Positions 16,759-24,343 are shown, counted from the first letter of the stretch. The stretch is 64,000 bases of DNA from Frankia alni ACN14a (GCF_000058485.1 NC_008278.1:2970962-3034961), one strand, 5' to 3'. A program made the numbers and translations. Notes: a model not told the origin generated them from the sequence alone.

Positions 16759-17508
16759 ATGGCCGCCCGTGAGCTGGAGTACGTGCGGGTACGGGACGTG
16801 GTCCCGGCTACCCGCAACCCCAAAGAACATGACCTTCCGCGTCTGGTGGACCTGATCCGACGCTTCGGCTTCGTGGAAAGCGTCGTCCGCGACGGGCGGA
16901 CCGGGCGACTGGTCGCCGGCCACGGCCGCCTGGAGGCCCTGGAGGTAATGGAGCGCAGGGACCAGTCACCCCCTGACGGGATCACAGTAGACCAGGACGG
17001 GGCCTGGCTGGTGCCGGTCACGGTCGGCTGGGCCTCCCGCTCCGACGACGACGCTGAGGCGTTGGGGGTAGCCCTCAACGCCGTCCCGGCCCTGGGCGGC
17101 TGGAACTCCGCCACCTTGGCCGAGACGCTGCGAGACATCAATGCGGTCGATCCGGATCTGCGCAGGCTGATCGGCTACGAGGACGCGGAACTGGACGACC
17201 TGCTGGCCGGGCTCCAGGAAGACGGCGGCGGCTGGGACGACGACCCCGCCGAGCAGGCGGCCCCCCGGACCGGCGGGGCCGACCCGACGGACCGCAACCA
17301 GCGGCGCTCCACCAGCCTGGCGGAGCTGGCCGACGGCTACGACGACCAGGCATCCCGGATCATGGTCCTGTCTTGGGAGGGCCCGCGGTACGTGTGGGCT
17401 GTCCAGCAGCTCCGGGAGCTCGGCGAGCAACGTGGGCTGGACAGCAACGCCGACGTGGTCCTGGCGCTCATTGCGGATGCCGTCGGACAGGCCCCGCCGG
17501 ATGCCTGA
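16759..17508 (+). CDS. ParB/sulfiredoxin-like domain protein B (first gene of the TET/JBP module)
   Basis: The 249-aa product matches ParB-like protein A closely through its first 150 residues (AARELEYVRVRDVVPATRNP; GRLVAGHGRLEALEVMERR) and has a diverged tail. I choose the ATG at 16759 because it aligns with the start of paralogue A, although the frame opens at 16738. Short GGGG/CCCC words and a CCCCATGGGG palindrome lie just upstream. It overlaps the dioxygenase gene by eight bases. It may guide, process or protect modified DNA. Confidence 0.8.
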   Translation: MAARELEYVRVRDVVPATRNPKEHDLPRLVDLIRRFGFVESVVRDGRTGRLVAGHGRLEALEVMERRDQSPPDGITVDQDGAWLVPVTVGWASRSDDDAEALGVALNAVPALGGWNSATLAETLRDINAVDPDLRRLIGYEDAELDDLLAGLQEDGGGWDDDPAEQAAPRTGGADPTDRNQRRSTSLAELADGYDDQASRIMVLSWEGPRYVWAVQQLRELGEQRGLDSNADVVLALIADAVGQAPPDA

Positions 17509-18352
17509 CTGGACGGTGGTGCCCGCGCGGCGCCGGCTCAGCCGAGAGCTGGCCGACGACCTCATCGGAACCCGGCCCGCGGCTGCCGAACCAACGATCA
17601 CGGAGGCGACGGTCGCGGTCGACGACGACGGCGCCCCGGTGTTCGCTTACCTGCCGGCCGGTGAACCGCAGGAGGTCATGGCCCTGCGACGCGCGGTGCT
17701 GCGCATCCGCTGTGAGGCCCTGAGTCGGGCCAAAGGGGCCCTGAATATCTCTAGGAACTTCGGTTTCACCCCACGCCGGCCGGTGTACGGGCGGGAAGGC
17801 TGCCAGATCGGCCGGCTCGCTGCCGAAAGCCCCCAGGAGCATCGGGTCCTGGAACGGTGGGCGCTGCTGTTGGAGCGCACGCTCGACCAGATCGACCCGA
17901 GCATCGTGGCTCGCGACGCGCAGACGATGACCCAGGTCGATTCCTCCTGGCGGCTGGGCGGCGGCCGGCTGTGGACGTCCGGGGTCATCAACCGGTCGTC
18001 GGCTCTGCCCTACCACCGGGACCGCTTCAATTTTTCGACGTGGAGCGCGATGCCGGTCCTGCGCCGCGGGATACGCGGCGGCTACCTGGCACTGCCGGAG
18101 TGGGGTGAAGTGATCGCCTGCCGCGACGGGTGGACGCTGTTCTTCGTCGGCCGCCAGCACGTCCACGGGGTCACCCCGATGCGCACTGTGCAGCCCGACG
18201 GCTATCGGTTCAGCGTCGTCTTCTATGCCCTGCGGGGCATGAAGGACTGCCTCAGCGCGGCCGTGGAGACCGCCTACGCACGGCAGCGACGCAGCCAGCG
18301 CGAGCGGGCAATGGCCGCACGGCTCGCCGCGGGACAGCCGATGCTCCCATGA
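17501..18352 (+). CDS. TET/JBP-family 2-oxoglutarate/Fe(II) dioxygenase
   Basis: The 283-aa protein has the iron triad of the TET/JBP fold: His172 and Asp174 in LPYHRDRFNF, and His222 in GRQHVHGVTPM. Arg236 in GYRFSVVFYALRG is placed for 2-oxoglutarate binding. The family oxidises the 5-methyl of thymine or 5-methylcytosine in DNA. Because no DNA methyltransferase is visible and the next genes resemble the hydroxymethyluracil-modifying set, thymine is my preferred substrate. This would make hydroxymethyluracil after replication. The gene is coupled to ParB-like B (overlap 8 bases) and to the next gene (ATGA). Confidence 0.8.
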   Translation: MPDWTVVPARRRLSRELADDLIGTRPAAAEPTITEATVAVDDDGAPVFAYLPAGEPQEVMALRRAVLRIRCEALSRAKGALNISRNFGFTPRRPVYGREGCQIGRLAAESPQEHRVLERWALLLERTLDQIDPSIVARDAQTMTQVDSSWRLGGGRLWTSGVINRSSALPYHRDRFNFSTWSAMPVLRRGIRGGYLALPEWGEVIACRDGWTLFFVGRQHVHGVTPMRTVQPDGYRFSVVFYALRGMKDCLSAAVETAYARQRRSQRERAMAARLAAGQPMLP

Positions 18353-19230
18353 CCCCGACCCCGCACAGCGAACAGATGTTCGGGACCTACTGGCGGTGGC
18401 ACCAGCTGCAGGTGACCACCCGCGACATCGACCCCGTGTACCCCGTGCTGCGGCACGTCATTCGGGCCGCGGGGCTGGACCGCGACCAGGCCGTGTGGCT
18501 GGTCGTCCTGCACGTGGCCTACTACCAGCTGGGCTCGGCGCTGGCTGCGTGGGGCGCGCAGCCGGTACCGGGCGGGCCGCGCCCCGGGCTGCTGACGCTG
18601 CCGACCGGCACCGAACGGCGAGCGCACCGCGACGTCCGCCAGTTCGCCCGCCACTGGGCCGGGCTGTTGGGGGCCTTCGACCGGCACGGCGGCCCGGCCG
18701 GCTGGCTGGACGCCGGCGGCGCGGACTGGCGCCGGCTGAACGAGCACGTCGCCCAGGTGGAGGGCAACGGACGGTGGGCGGCCTACAAGACCGCGGAGCT
18801 GGCGCAGAAGGTCCTCGACGTGCCGACGGTGGTGGCGGACGCCGGGCATGCGCACTCCACCGGGCCGCGGCGGGGCTTGGCGCTGCTCTACCCGCGGCTA
18901 CCCGCGGGGAACAGGCCGGTCGACATCCAGGTGCTGGACCGGTATACCCGCAGGCTCGCCCGCCGGCTGGGCGAGGCGGACATCGGCCAGGTGGAGACGT
19001 CGCTGTGCGATCTCCACAGCCTGACCCGTGGCCACTACTACCTGGGCCACGACATCGACGCCATGCAGCAGCAGCTCACCCGCGTGCCGTCCGACCTGAC
19101 GGCGGCGGCGTTCGCCGCGCGGGCGGCCCGGCTGCCGGCGGCCTACCTGGGGGAACGGGGCGGCTGGTCGGGGGTGGATCGGGAGAGGAAACGGGTCTAT
19201 GCCCGGCAGGGGATCATCTGCACGCGGTAG
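18349..19230 (+). CDS. amino acid:DNA transferase-like protein (alpha-glutamyl/putrescinyl-thymine pyrophosphorylase group)
   Basis: The 293-aa helical protein starts with FGTYWRWHQLQ and DIDPVYPVLRHVIR, then WLVVLHVAYYQLGSALAAWG, a pattern I associate with the phage enzymes that displace the phosphate of 5-phosphomethyl-deoxyuridine in DNA with an amino acid. The late region has LCDLHSLTRGHYYLGHDID. Assignment rests on this resemblance and on the flanking dioxygenase and P-loop kinase; a structure-based search would be decisive. Which amino acid is used cannot be read. Confidence 0.6.
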   Translation: MTPTPHSEQMFGTYWRWHQLQVTTRDIDPVYPVLRHVIRAAGLDRDQAVWLVVLHVAYYQLGSALAAWGAQPVPGGPRPGLLTLPTGTERRAHRDVRQFARHWAGLLGAFDRHGGPAGWLDAGGADWRRLNEHVAQVEGNGRWAAYKTAELAQKVLDVPTVVADAGHAHSTGPRRGLALLYPRLPAGNRPVDIQVLDRYTRRLARRLGEADIGQVETSLCDLHSLTRGHYYLGHDIDAMQQQLTRVPSDLTAAAFAARAARLPAAYLGERGGWSGVDRERKRVYARQGIICTR

Positions 19231-19783
19231 GCGGACGCTGCTCTACCTCATCGGGGAACCAGGGGTCGGGAAGAGCACGTTGATGGCCTCCCTTACCGCC
19301 CGGTGGGTGCGGGCCCCGTTGCCGGGCCAGCCGGGACGGGATGCGTTGGCCGACCGGCGCAGCGGCCAGGTGGTGGCGGTGGAGCTGGGACGGCGCCGCC
19401 GGGCGTTCTCCGGCACCGATGCGTTGCCGATGGATGCGGTCGTGGCTGCGGAACGCTACGTCCGATCCGGTCAGGCTGCCCGGGAGACGGCGCTGCTGCT
19501 GGGAGAGGGCGCCCGGCTGGGCTGCGCGCGGTTCCTGGCCGCGGCGGTCGCCGGCGGCTGGACGGTGGAGCTGGTCTACCTGCACGGGACGGAGGTCGCG
19601 GCGCAACGCCGGGCCGGGCGCGCGGCGGGGCAGGATGAGCGATGGGTACGCGGGGCAGCCACCCGGGCCCGCCGCCTGGCCGAGGGCCCGCCGGCGGGGG
19701 TGCTGGTCCACCGGGTGGACGTGGCCGCCGAGGTGACCCTGCCGGACGTGCCGGGGCTGTTCGACGCCGGACTTTGCGCATGA
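19199..19783 (+). CDS. P-loop kinase, probable 5-hydroxymethyluracil DNA kinase
   Basis: The 194-aa protein has a clear Walker A (GEPGVGKST, residues 19-27) after a hydrophobic strand, and lid-like Arg-rich segments later (RRAGRAAGQDERWVRGAATR). Size and context fit the base kinase that phosphorylates hydroxymethyluracil in DNA to activate it for amino-acid transfer. It overlaps the transferase by 32 bases and the next gene by four. The activity is inferred from position. Confidence 0.65.
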   Translation: MPGRGSSARGRRTLLYLIGEPGVGKSTLMASLTARWVRAPLPGQPGRDALADRRSGQVVAVELGRRRRAFSGTDALPMDAVVAAERYVRSGQAARETALLLGEGARLGCARFLAAAVAGGWTVELVYLHGTEVAAQRRAGRAAGQDERWVRGAATRARRLAEGPPAGVLVHRVDVAAEVTLPDVPGLFDAGLCA

Positions 19784-20670
19784 TCCACCTGGAGGGGATG
19801 GGGTGGCTCGGCGCTGTCCTGGCGTTCCGGCTGGACCGGGAAGGTGTTCCGTTCACCTGGCACGACATCGATGCCCCGTACGTCGCGTGGCGGGCCTCGA
19901 CCGGTCTGGTGTACCCGGCCGGCGACGCACGCAGCCAGGCCGGGCTGGCCGGGTGGGGGCAGTGGGCTCGAGACGGCTGGCTGCCGGCCGGAACGGTGGA
20001 ACAGGTGGGCTACGTGTATGCGCACAAGGCACCCCCCCACCAAGGCCGCTATCGCACGGTGCCGCTGGCCCCTGGGGTGACCCTGGCCGATGCCCCGGCG
20101 TTCGCGGTGCACGTGCCCAGGGTGGTTGAGGCGGCGCGGCAGAGGTTCGCCGAGCGACGTCGTGCCGGCCGGCCGGCGGGCGCGGTCACGGTGCAGGCCC
20201 ACGGCAGCACGCGGGCGAGGGCGGTGATGTGGGGATGGTCGGCGCCGGTGCGCCTGGCGTTGCCGGCGCAGGTCGCGGAACTTCCCTACCGGGCGGCGTT
20301 CTACGGGCGGCGAGTACGTCGCCTGGTGTACGCCTACCCGATTCCCGGCAGGGCGCAGTGGTGGTGGGCCGGCTCGGCGCTGGTGCGGCAGACCCGACCG
20401 CGCCGGCTGGACACGGCCCGTCAACTGGCCCGATGGGACGAGGACTGGCAGGCGGTGTGGCCGCAGGTACACGTGATGGAGCGGGCACGGGTGGTGGAGG
20501 GGTGGCGCCCACGGCCAGCGGACGGGGACCAGGCAGGGGTGGTCACCGACGTCGGGCAAGGGGTGGTGACGGTGCCGGCGTTGTGGCACTCCGGGGTGCG
20601 GTGGGCTCCGGGGGTAGTGCGTGAGGTGATGAACGTGCTGGCGGTGTGGGGTGAGGTCATACCCCGATAG
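19780..20670 (+). CDS. FAD-dependent oxidoreductase-like protein (DAO type)
   Basis: The 296-aa product starts with a Rossmann nucleotide-binding loop (HLEGMGWLGAVLAFRLDREG, ending in an acidic residue in HDID) and has a late motif VVTDVGQGVVTVPALWHSG consistent with the second FAD-contacting region. In phages such as M6, an FAD enzyme acts after glycine transfer to yield 5-aminomethyl-deoxyuridine; by position this gene could do that last step. It is the final gene of the coupled series. An alternative is an oxidoreductase for another base adduct. Confidence 0.6.
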   Translation: MIHLEGMGWLGAVLAFRLDREGVPFTWHDIDAPYVAWRASTGLVYPAGDARSQAGLAGWGQWARDGWLPAGTVEQVGYVYAHKAPPHQGRYRTVPLAPGVTLADAPAFAVHVPRVVEAARQRFAERRRAGRPAGAVTVQAHGSTRARAVMWGWSAPVRLALPAQVAELPYRAAFYGRRVRRLVYAYPIPGRAQWWWAGSALVRQTRPRRLDTARQLARWDEDWQAVWPQVHVMERARVVEGWRPRPADGDQAGVVTDVGQGVVTVPALWHSGVRWAPGVVREVMNVLAVWGEVIPR

Positions 20671-20699
20671 CAGGCGGTGAAAATTGGTGCACGGATCGT

Positions 20700-20748
20700 T
20701 TGCGCGTCCTCCGCGGCACGTATAGAGTTACCAATGTCAACGAAGAAC
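20700..20748 (+). promoter_or_regulatory. cassette promoter, copy 1
   Basis: TTGCGC at 20700-20705, a 17-base gap, TAGAGT at 20723-20728, then TACCA and the box ATGTCAACGAAGAAC from 20734. A start about six bases after the -10 would fall at the A of this ATG. The short frame from that ATG runs out of phase into the following gene. Confidence 0.7.
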
Positions 20749-20770
20749 GCCACGCGGAAGGACGTACACC

Positions 20771-21454
20771 ATGGCCACCACCTACATCGTCTTTGAGCTG
20801 GACACCGACGGCTGGGTCAAGGTCGGCGAGCGGGCCCGCAAGGAGGCCGCCGAGAAGCTGTACGCCCAGGCCCTGACCTCCGACCACCTTCCCGCCGCGG
20901 TCCGCCTGGCCACTGGCACCGGCAAGGTCCTGCAGGAGCGGGCCATCGAGAACGCGGCGGACCTGAGCGACGCCCAGTGCATCGAGCTGGCCCGGATGGC
21001 CGGCGACCACGACCTGGTCGCCGAGCTGGAGGAGCAGGCCCGCCTGGAGGCGGAGAAGGCCCAGGCCCAGCAGCGCAAGCCCAGCACCCGGGCCAAGGGC
21101 ACCGGGGAGCCGCGGTCGCAGGCAACCTTCGTCCCGCAGGACGGCCCGTGCAAGGGGATCAAGTGCTACCCGGGCGGGTTCTACATCCTGGCCCAGCGGG
21201 TGCTGCTCACCCCGCAGGGGGACTCGGAATGGCAGTTGGTCGGGTGGACGAACGACAAGAAGGTGGCGCACCGGATGCTGCAGAGGGCCGCTCAGGTCGT
21301 GGGCATCCGCCGTGTGCTGGACCAGTCGTTTACGCAGTCCGGTAGCGGGATCGAGATTTTCCGAGCCACCTTCGCGGACGGGGAGCGCACGGTGGTCCTG
21401 GACACCAGCGTGAAGGCGGTCAGGGAGAGCCGGAAGGCATCGCAGGACGCCTGA
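20771..21454 (+). CDS. hypothetical accessory protein (227 aa)
   Basis: It has its own promoter box, a GGAAGGAC site and a terminator, so it is monocistronic. The N-terminal 110 residues are charged and helical with a Lys/Glu/Gln-rich segment (ELEEQARLEAEKAQAQQRK); the C-terminal half is more globular (GGFYILAQRVLLTPQGDSEW, EIFRATFADGERTVVLDT). No family is recognised. It is the first unit of the cassette array after the modification modules. Confidence 0.65.
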   Translation: MATTYIVFELDTDGWVKVGERARKEAAEKLYAQALTSDHLPAAVRLATGTGKVLQERAIENAADLSDAQCIELARMAGDHDLVAELEEQARLEAEKAQAQQRKPSTRAKGTGEPRSQATFVPQDGPCKGIKCYPGGFYILAQRVLLTPQGDSEWQLVGWTNDKKVAHRMLQRAAQVVGIRRVLDQSFTQSGSGIEIFRATFADGERTVVLDTSVKAVRESRKASQDA

Positions 21455-21469
21455 TCTGTAGTTCCAAGA

Positions 21470-21499
21470 CGGGGGTGTCGGTTTGCGCCGACACCCCCG
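21470..21499 (+). terminator. hairpin terminator, interlocked with next promoter
   Basis: Perfect 12-base arms CGGGGGTGTCGG and CCGACACCCCCG surround a six-base loop. The -35 element of the next promoter (TTGCGC, 21483-21488) lies in the loop and first base of the right arm. Confidence 0.75.
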
Positions 21500-21531
21500 A
21501 TCGTATAGAGTTGCCAATGTCAGCAAAGAAC
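21483..21531 (+). promoter_or_regulatory. cassette promoter, copy 2
   Basis: TTGCGC at 21483, a 17-base gap, TAGAGT at 21506-21511, then the box ATGTCAGCAAAGAAC from 21517. The frame from the box ATG encodes ten residues (MSAKNGRERT) and stops two bases before the ATG of the DUF932 gene. Confidence 0.7.
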
Positions 21532-21551
21532 GGTCGCGAAAGGACCTGAAG

Positions 21552-22565
21552 ATGGCACACGAATTTGAGACCGGATTCTTCTACCGTGAGCCGGCCTGGC
21601 ACGGACTGGGTAACGTGCTCACCGAGCGGCCGAAGACCTGGGATGAGGCCCGACAGGCCGGTGGCTTCGCCTGGGACCCGATCCTGGTGCCGTCCTTCGG
21701 ATACCGCGGTGTCCACGTCCCGACCGGCAAGACGGTGTGGGAGCCGGGCCCGGACGTCGACGGAGAGATCACGCGGAGCCCCGACTACCTGCGGTGCATC
21801 CGGTCCGACACTGGCCTGGAGCTGTCCCACCCGCGGGATACCTGGACGCTCATCGACCATGCAGAGATGGGCGAGATCGTGGAGGCCTTCCTCGGCATGG
21901 AAAACGTCCAGTATGAGACCGGCGGTGTCCTGGAGAAAGGCCGTGCGGTCTGGGCCCTGATCAAGCTTGACGAGCCCATCGCGCTGCCCGGCGACAACAG
22001 CCTCACGCTGCCGTACTTCCTGCTCCGGAACAGGCACGACGGGAACGGCTCCTGCTCGGTGTCCCACACCCCGGTACGCGTGGTATGCGCGAACACCTGG
22101 AAGGTCTCAGAAATGACCGATGAGGCCAACGGGACAGTGTTCTCCTTCCGTCACAACGAGAAGTGGCGGGACCGCCTGGAGGAAGCTAAGCAGGCGATCA
22201 AGGGCGTGCGGAAGCAGTTCACCCTCTACCAGGAGATCGCCGAGAGGCTGCTGGATATGACTGTCACTGAGAAGCAGCAACAGATGTTCGTGAACGACTT
22301 CATCCCCACCCCGACCGGCGCAACCAGCGACCGGCAGATGCGCAACATCGAAAGGACGCGCGCCGAGGTCCGGAACATCCTGGCCTCCCCGACCACGGCA
22401 CCAGTCGCACACACCGCCTACGGCCTGGTACAGGCCGCCAGCGAGTGGGATGAGCACGTCCGCCGCTCCAACACGCCGGAAAGCCGCTTCGCGCGGTCCG
22501 TCGTCAGGACCAACGAGAGCCGGCAGCGGGCCATCCGGATCGCCGAGTACGTGGCCGCCGCGTAG
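21552..22565 (+). CDS. DUF932 (phage/plasmid-like TIGR03299) protein
   Basis: The 337-aa product shows the DUF932 features: EPAWHGLGNVL near the N-terminus, SPDYLRCIRSDTG and LTLPYFLLRNRHDGNGSC followed by TPVRVVCANTWK. Proteins of this family are frequent on phages, plasmids and integrated elements; the biochemical role is not established. The gene stands alone between promoter copy 2 and a hairpin terminator. The start ATG follows GAAAGGACC. Confidence 0.85.
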   Translation: MAHEFETGFFYREPAWHGLGNVLTERPKTWDEARQAGGFAWDPILVPSFGYRGVHVPTGKTVWEPGPDVDGEITRSPDYLRCIRSDTGLELSHPRDTWTLIDHAEMGEIVEAFLGMENVQYETGGVLEKGRAVWALIKLDEPIALPGDNSLTLPYFLLRNRHDGNGSCSVSHTPVRVVCANTWKVSEMTDEANGTVFSFRHNEKWRDRLEEAKQAIKGVRKQFTLYQEIAERLLDMTVTEKQQQMFVNDFIPTPTGATSDRQMRNIERTRAEVRNILASPTTAPVAHTAYGLVQAASEWDEHVRRSNTPESRFARSVVRTNESRQRAIRIAEYVAAA

Positions 22566-22579
22566 CGCGCGGCGGTTCC

Positions 22580-22617
22580 CCGTGGGGTCGGTCGTCGTCG
22601 GACGGCCGGCCCCACGG
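22580..22617 (+). terminator. hairpin terminator after DUF932 gene
   Basis: Arms CCGTGGGG and CCCCACGG enclose a GC-rich loop with a further GGCCGGCC core, 15 bases after the stop. Confidence 0.55.
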
Positions 22618-22690
22618 CCGTCCTTGAGCTAGACGGTTCCTGCTCCCGTCGGGTGGCCGGGCGGGGAGGCCGCCCGGGTGTGGTCATCGC

Positions 22691-22740
22691 TTGCCCACGC
22701 CTCCAATATTCGTATAATATAACCAATGTCAACAAAGAAC
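22691..22740 (+). promoter_or_regulatory. cassette promoter, copy 3
   Basis: TTGCCC at 22691, an 18-base gap, TAATAT at 22715-22720, then AACCA and ATGTCAACAAAGAAC from 22726. The gene's own ATG is 31 bases into the predicted transcript, out of frame with the box ATG. Confidence 0.7.
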
Positions 22741-22756
22741 ATCGAGAGGAGCTGCA

Positions 22757-23194
22757 ATGCCGAACAAGCCCATCCACGTCGCCCTCGCCGCCGACATCCC
22801 GATCACCCTGGGCGAGATCGCCCCGGTCGTCCTGCCGACCGGACAGACCATCGCCGTCCGCATCCTTGCCCGGACCGGCGGGTCCACGCGGGACGTCGCT
22901 GGGGAGCCCTCGGTCTGGGGGAGCCTGCTTGACGCCGAGGAGGATGTGATTCTCTTCAAGATCCACCCGTACGGCTGGGCGCCGCGCGCCGTGGAGGACC
23001 TGCTGCCGGCGGTTCGTGCGGTGCGCCAGGGGGGTCTTGCCTTCGCCGTGGTGGATGCGAATCGGCTGCGCTGTCTGGACACGTTGGACCCCGCACAGGT
23101 CACGGTTGTCCGGCGCACCCTGCAGCGTTTCGGCTTCGCTGTCGCCGAGGTCCAGGGGGTGGACGGAACCTTCACGTTCCACCTGGAGGCGTAG
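22757..23194 (+). CDS. hypothetical accessory protein, paralogue of next (145 aa)
   Basis: A compact alpha/beta protein with the segment GSLLDAEEDVILFKIHPYGW matching GYLLDAEGFDMHFIVHPRGW in the next gene; the two share overall order and length. No known family. It has its own promoter copy and terminator. The duplication of the whole unit, promoter included, suggests growth of the array by tandem duplication. Confidence 0.65.
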   Translation: MPNKPIHVALAADIPITLGEIAPVVLPTGQTIAVRILARTGGSTRDVAGEPSVWGSLLDAEEDVILFKIHPYGWAPRAVEDLLPAVRAVRQGGLAFAVVDANRLRCLDTLDPAQVTVVRRTLQRFGFAVAEVQGVDGTFTFHLEA

Positions 23195-23200
23195 TCGCGG

Positions 23201-23245
23201 CGTCCGCCGGCCGGTACCCCATGTAAGGGGGCCGGCCGGCGGACG
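23201..23245 (+). terminator. hairpin terminator
   Basis: Perfect 14-base arms CGTCCGCCGGCCGG and CCGGCCGGCGGACG, six bases after the stop of the preceding gene. Confidence 0.75.
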
Positions 23246-23280
23246 GTTGGGGTAGGGGACGGTCCCGCGTCGGTTGAGGT

Positions 23281-23329
23281 TTGTCCGCTCACCATAAAAC
23301 GTGTAGAGTAACCAATGTCAACGAAGAAC
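23281..23329 (+). promoter_or_regulatory. cassette promoter, copy 4
   Basis: TTGTCC at 23281, a 17-base gap, TAGAGT at 23304-23309, then AACCA and ATGTCAACGAAGAAC from 23315. Here the box ATG is in frame with the downstream gene, so a leaderless product would carry ten extra residues (MSTKNTKGAV). Confidence 0.7.
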
Positions 23330-23344
23330 ACGAAGGGAGCGGTC

Positions 23345-23788
23345 ATGTACGACGCAATCTTTCAGGACACCCACGTCGCGCTCACGAAGGAGGCGCCCAG
23401 CGGGATCATGCGGGTCGCCGAGGTGGTGGTGCCCGATGGGCCGACCATCGCCATCAACATCGGGGACCCCGTCATCCAGCCGAAGGACAGCCGGGGGACC
23501 TTCCCGTTCTGGGGATACCTCCTCGACGCCGAGGGCTTCGACATGCACTTCATCGTCCACCCGCGTGGCTGGACGCCCAATGACGTGAGGCATCTCAACG
23601 AGGGTGTGGAAGCCCTTCGTTGCCGGGACCTGTCCATCTCGGTGTTGGACGCGCACACGCTACGCGTCCAGGAGATACCGGCCGGCTACGGGGTCGGGGA
23701 CATCCAGGCGGCCCTGTGGCCCCACGGCCTTGTGGTCGCTGAGGTGGCCGAGCTGACGTGGTTCACCGTGATCCGTTTGGAAGGGTAG
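23345..23788 (+). CDS. hypothetical accessory protein, paralogue of previous (147 aa)
   Basis: The internal ATG at 23345 has AAGGGAGC upstream, while the leaderless ATG at 23315 is in frame and would add ten residues; either or both could be used. The sequence keeps the GYLLDAEGFDMHFIVHPRGW block and a VPDGPTIAINIGDP segment matching LPTGQTIAVRI of the neighbour. No known family. Confidence 0.65.
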   Translation: MYDAIFQDTHVALTKEAPSGIMRVAEVVVPDGPTIAINIGDPVIQPKDSRGTFPFWGYLLDAEGFDMHFIVHPRGWTPNDVRHLNEGVEALRCRDLSISVLDAHTLRVQEIPAGYGVGDIQAALWPHGLVVAEVAELTWFTVIRLEG

Positions 23789-23797
23789 CCGCACGGT

Positions 23798-23834
23798 CCG
23801 ATGGCCGGTACCCGGGATGGGTGCCGGCCATCGG
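23798..23834 (+). terminator. hairpin terminator
   Basis: Arms CCGATGGCCGG and CCGGCCATCGG, nine bases after the stop, with GTAC/GTGC bases inside the loop side. Confidence 0.7.
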
Positions 23835-23866
23835 CATATCCGAGGCGGCAGCATCGGCCTACCGGT

Positions 23867-23915
23867 TTGCCTCGTTCGTAAATGTTGTATAGACTTGCCA
23901 ATGTCAACAAAGAAC
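23867..23915 (+). promoter_or_regulatory. cassette promoter, copy 5
   Basis: TTGCCT at 23867, a 17-base gap, TAGACT at 23890-23895, then TGCCA and ATGTCAACAAAGAAC from 23901. The frame from the box ATG has ten codons and its TGA overlaps the next gene's ATG (ATGA, 23930-23933). Confidence 0.7.
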
Positions 23916-23929
23916 GAGGAAGGGGAACC

Positions 23930-24337
23930 ATGAACCTCAAAAAGATCATTAAGTCGGCCGGTGACCCCCGCTGCCCGGTGTGCTTTGCGCAGGCACCGCG
24001 CGGCCGCGCGGGACGCTTCCGCCCCCACCAGATCCACGGGGAGACCTGCGGCGGCCAGGGATTCACCCCCCGCCGGTTGGCGGCGATGGAGCGAGTCCTG
24101 ACGCCGGAGGCGGCGTCTTGGAACACGGCCCGCAGGGTCCGGAAGGTCGTCACCCGCCGGACGTTCGTGATCGGCTACAACGTCCGGCAGGACTGGATCG
24201 CCTGGCACCCGTCCCGCCCGGAGTGGGCGGTGGTGGTCCGAGAGAACCACAAGCTGTGCGCCGCTGCGCATCTGCCCGACATCGAGGCGGCGAAGGCGCT
24301 GGCGAACGCCTGGGCTGGCCGCGCCGACGGTAGCTGA
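23930..24337 (+). CDS. hypothetical accessory protein with Cys motif (135 aa)
   Basis: The protein begins MNLKKIIKSAGDPRCPVCFA with a CPVC knuckle, then HGETCGGQGFTPRR, giving a possible zinc site near the N-terminus. A basic middle and WHPSRPEWAVVVRENHK follow. No family is recognised. Translation can be coupled to the ten-codon leader frame that ends on its start codon. Confidence 0.6.
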   Translation: MNLKKIIKSAGDPRCPVCFAQAPRGRAGRFRPHQIHGETCGGQGFTPRRLAAMERVLTPEAASWNTARRVRKVVTRRTFVIGYNVRQDWIAWHPSRPEWAVVVRENHKLCAAAHLPDIEAAKALANAWAGRADGS

Positions 24338-24343
24338 GGGTTG

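Noticed and set aside
14548-16923. Several long minus-strand frames opposite the queD-queE-folE genes
   Set aside because: They are antisense shadows caused by high GC; the plus strand carries unmistakable enzyme motifs.
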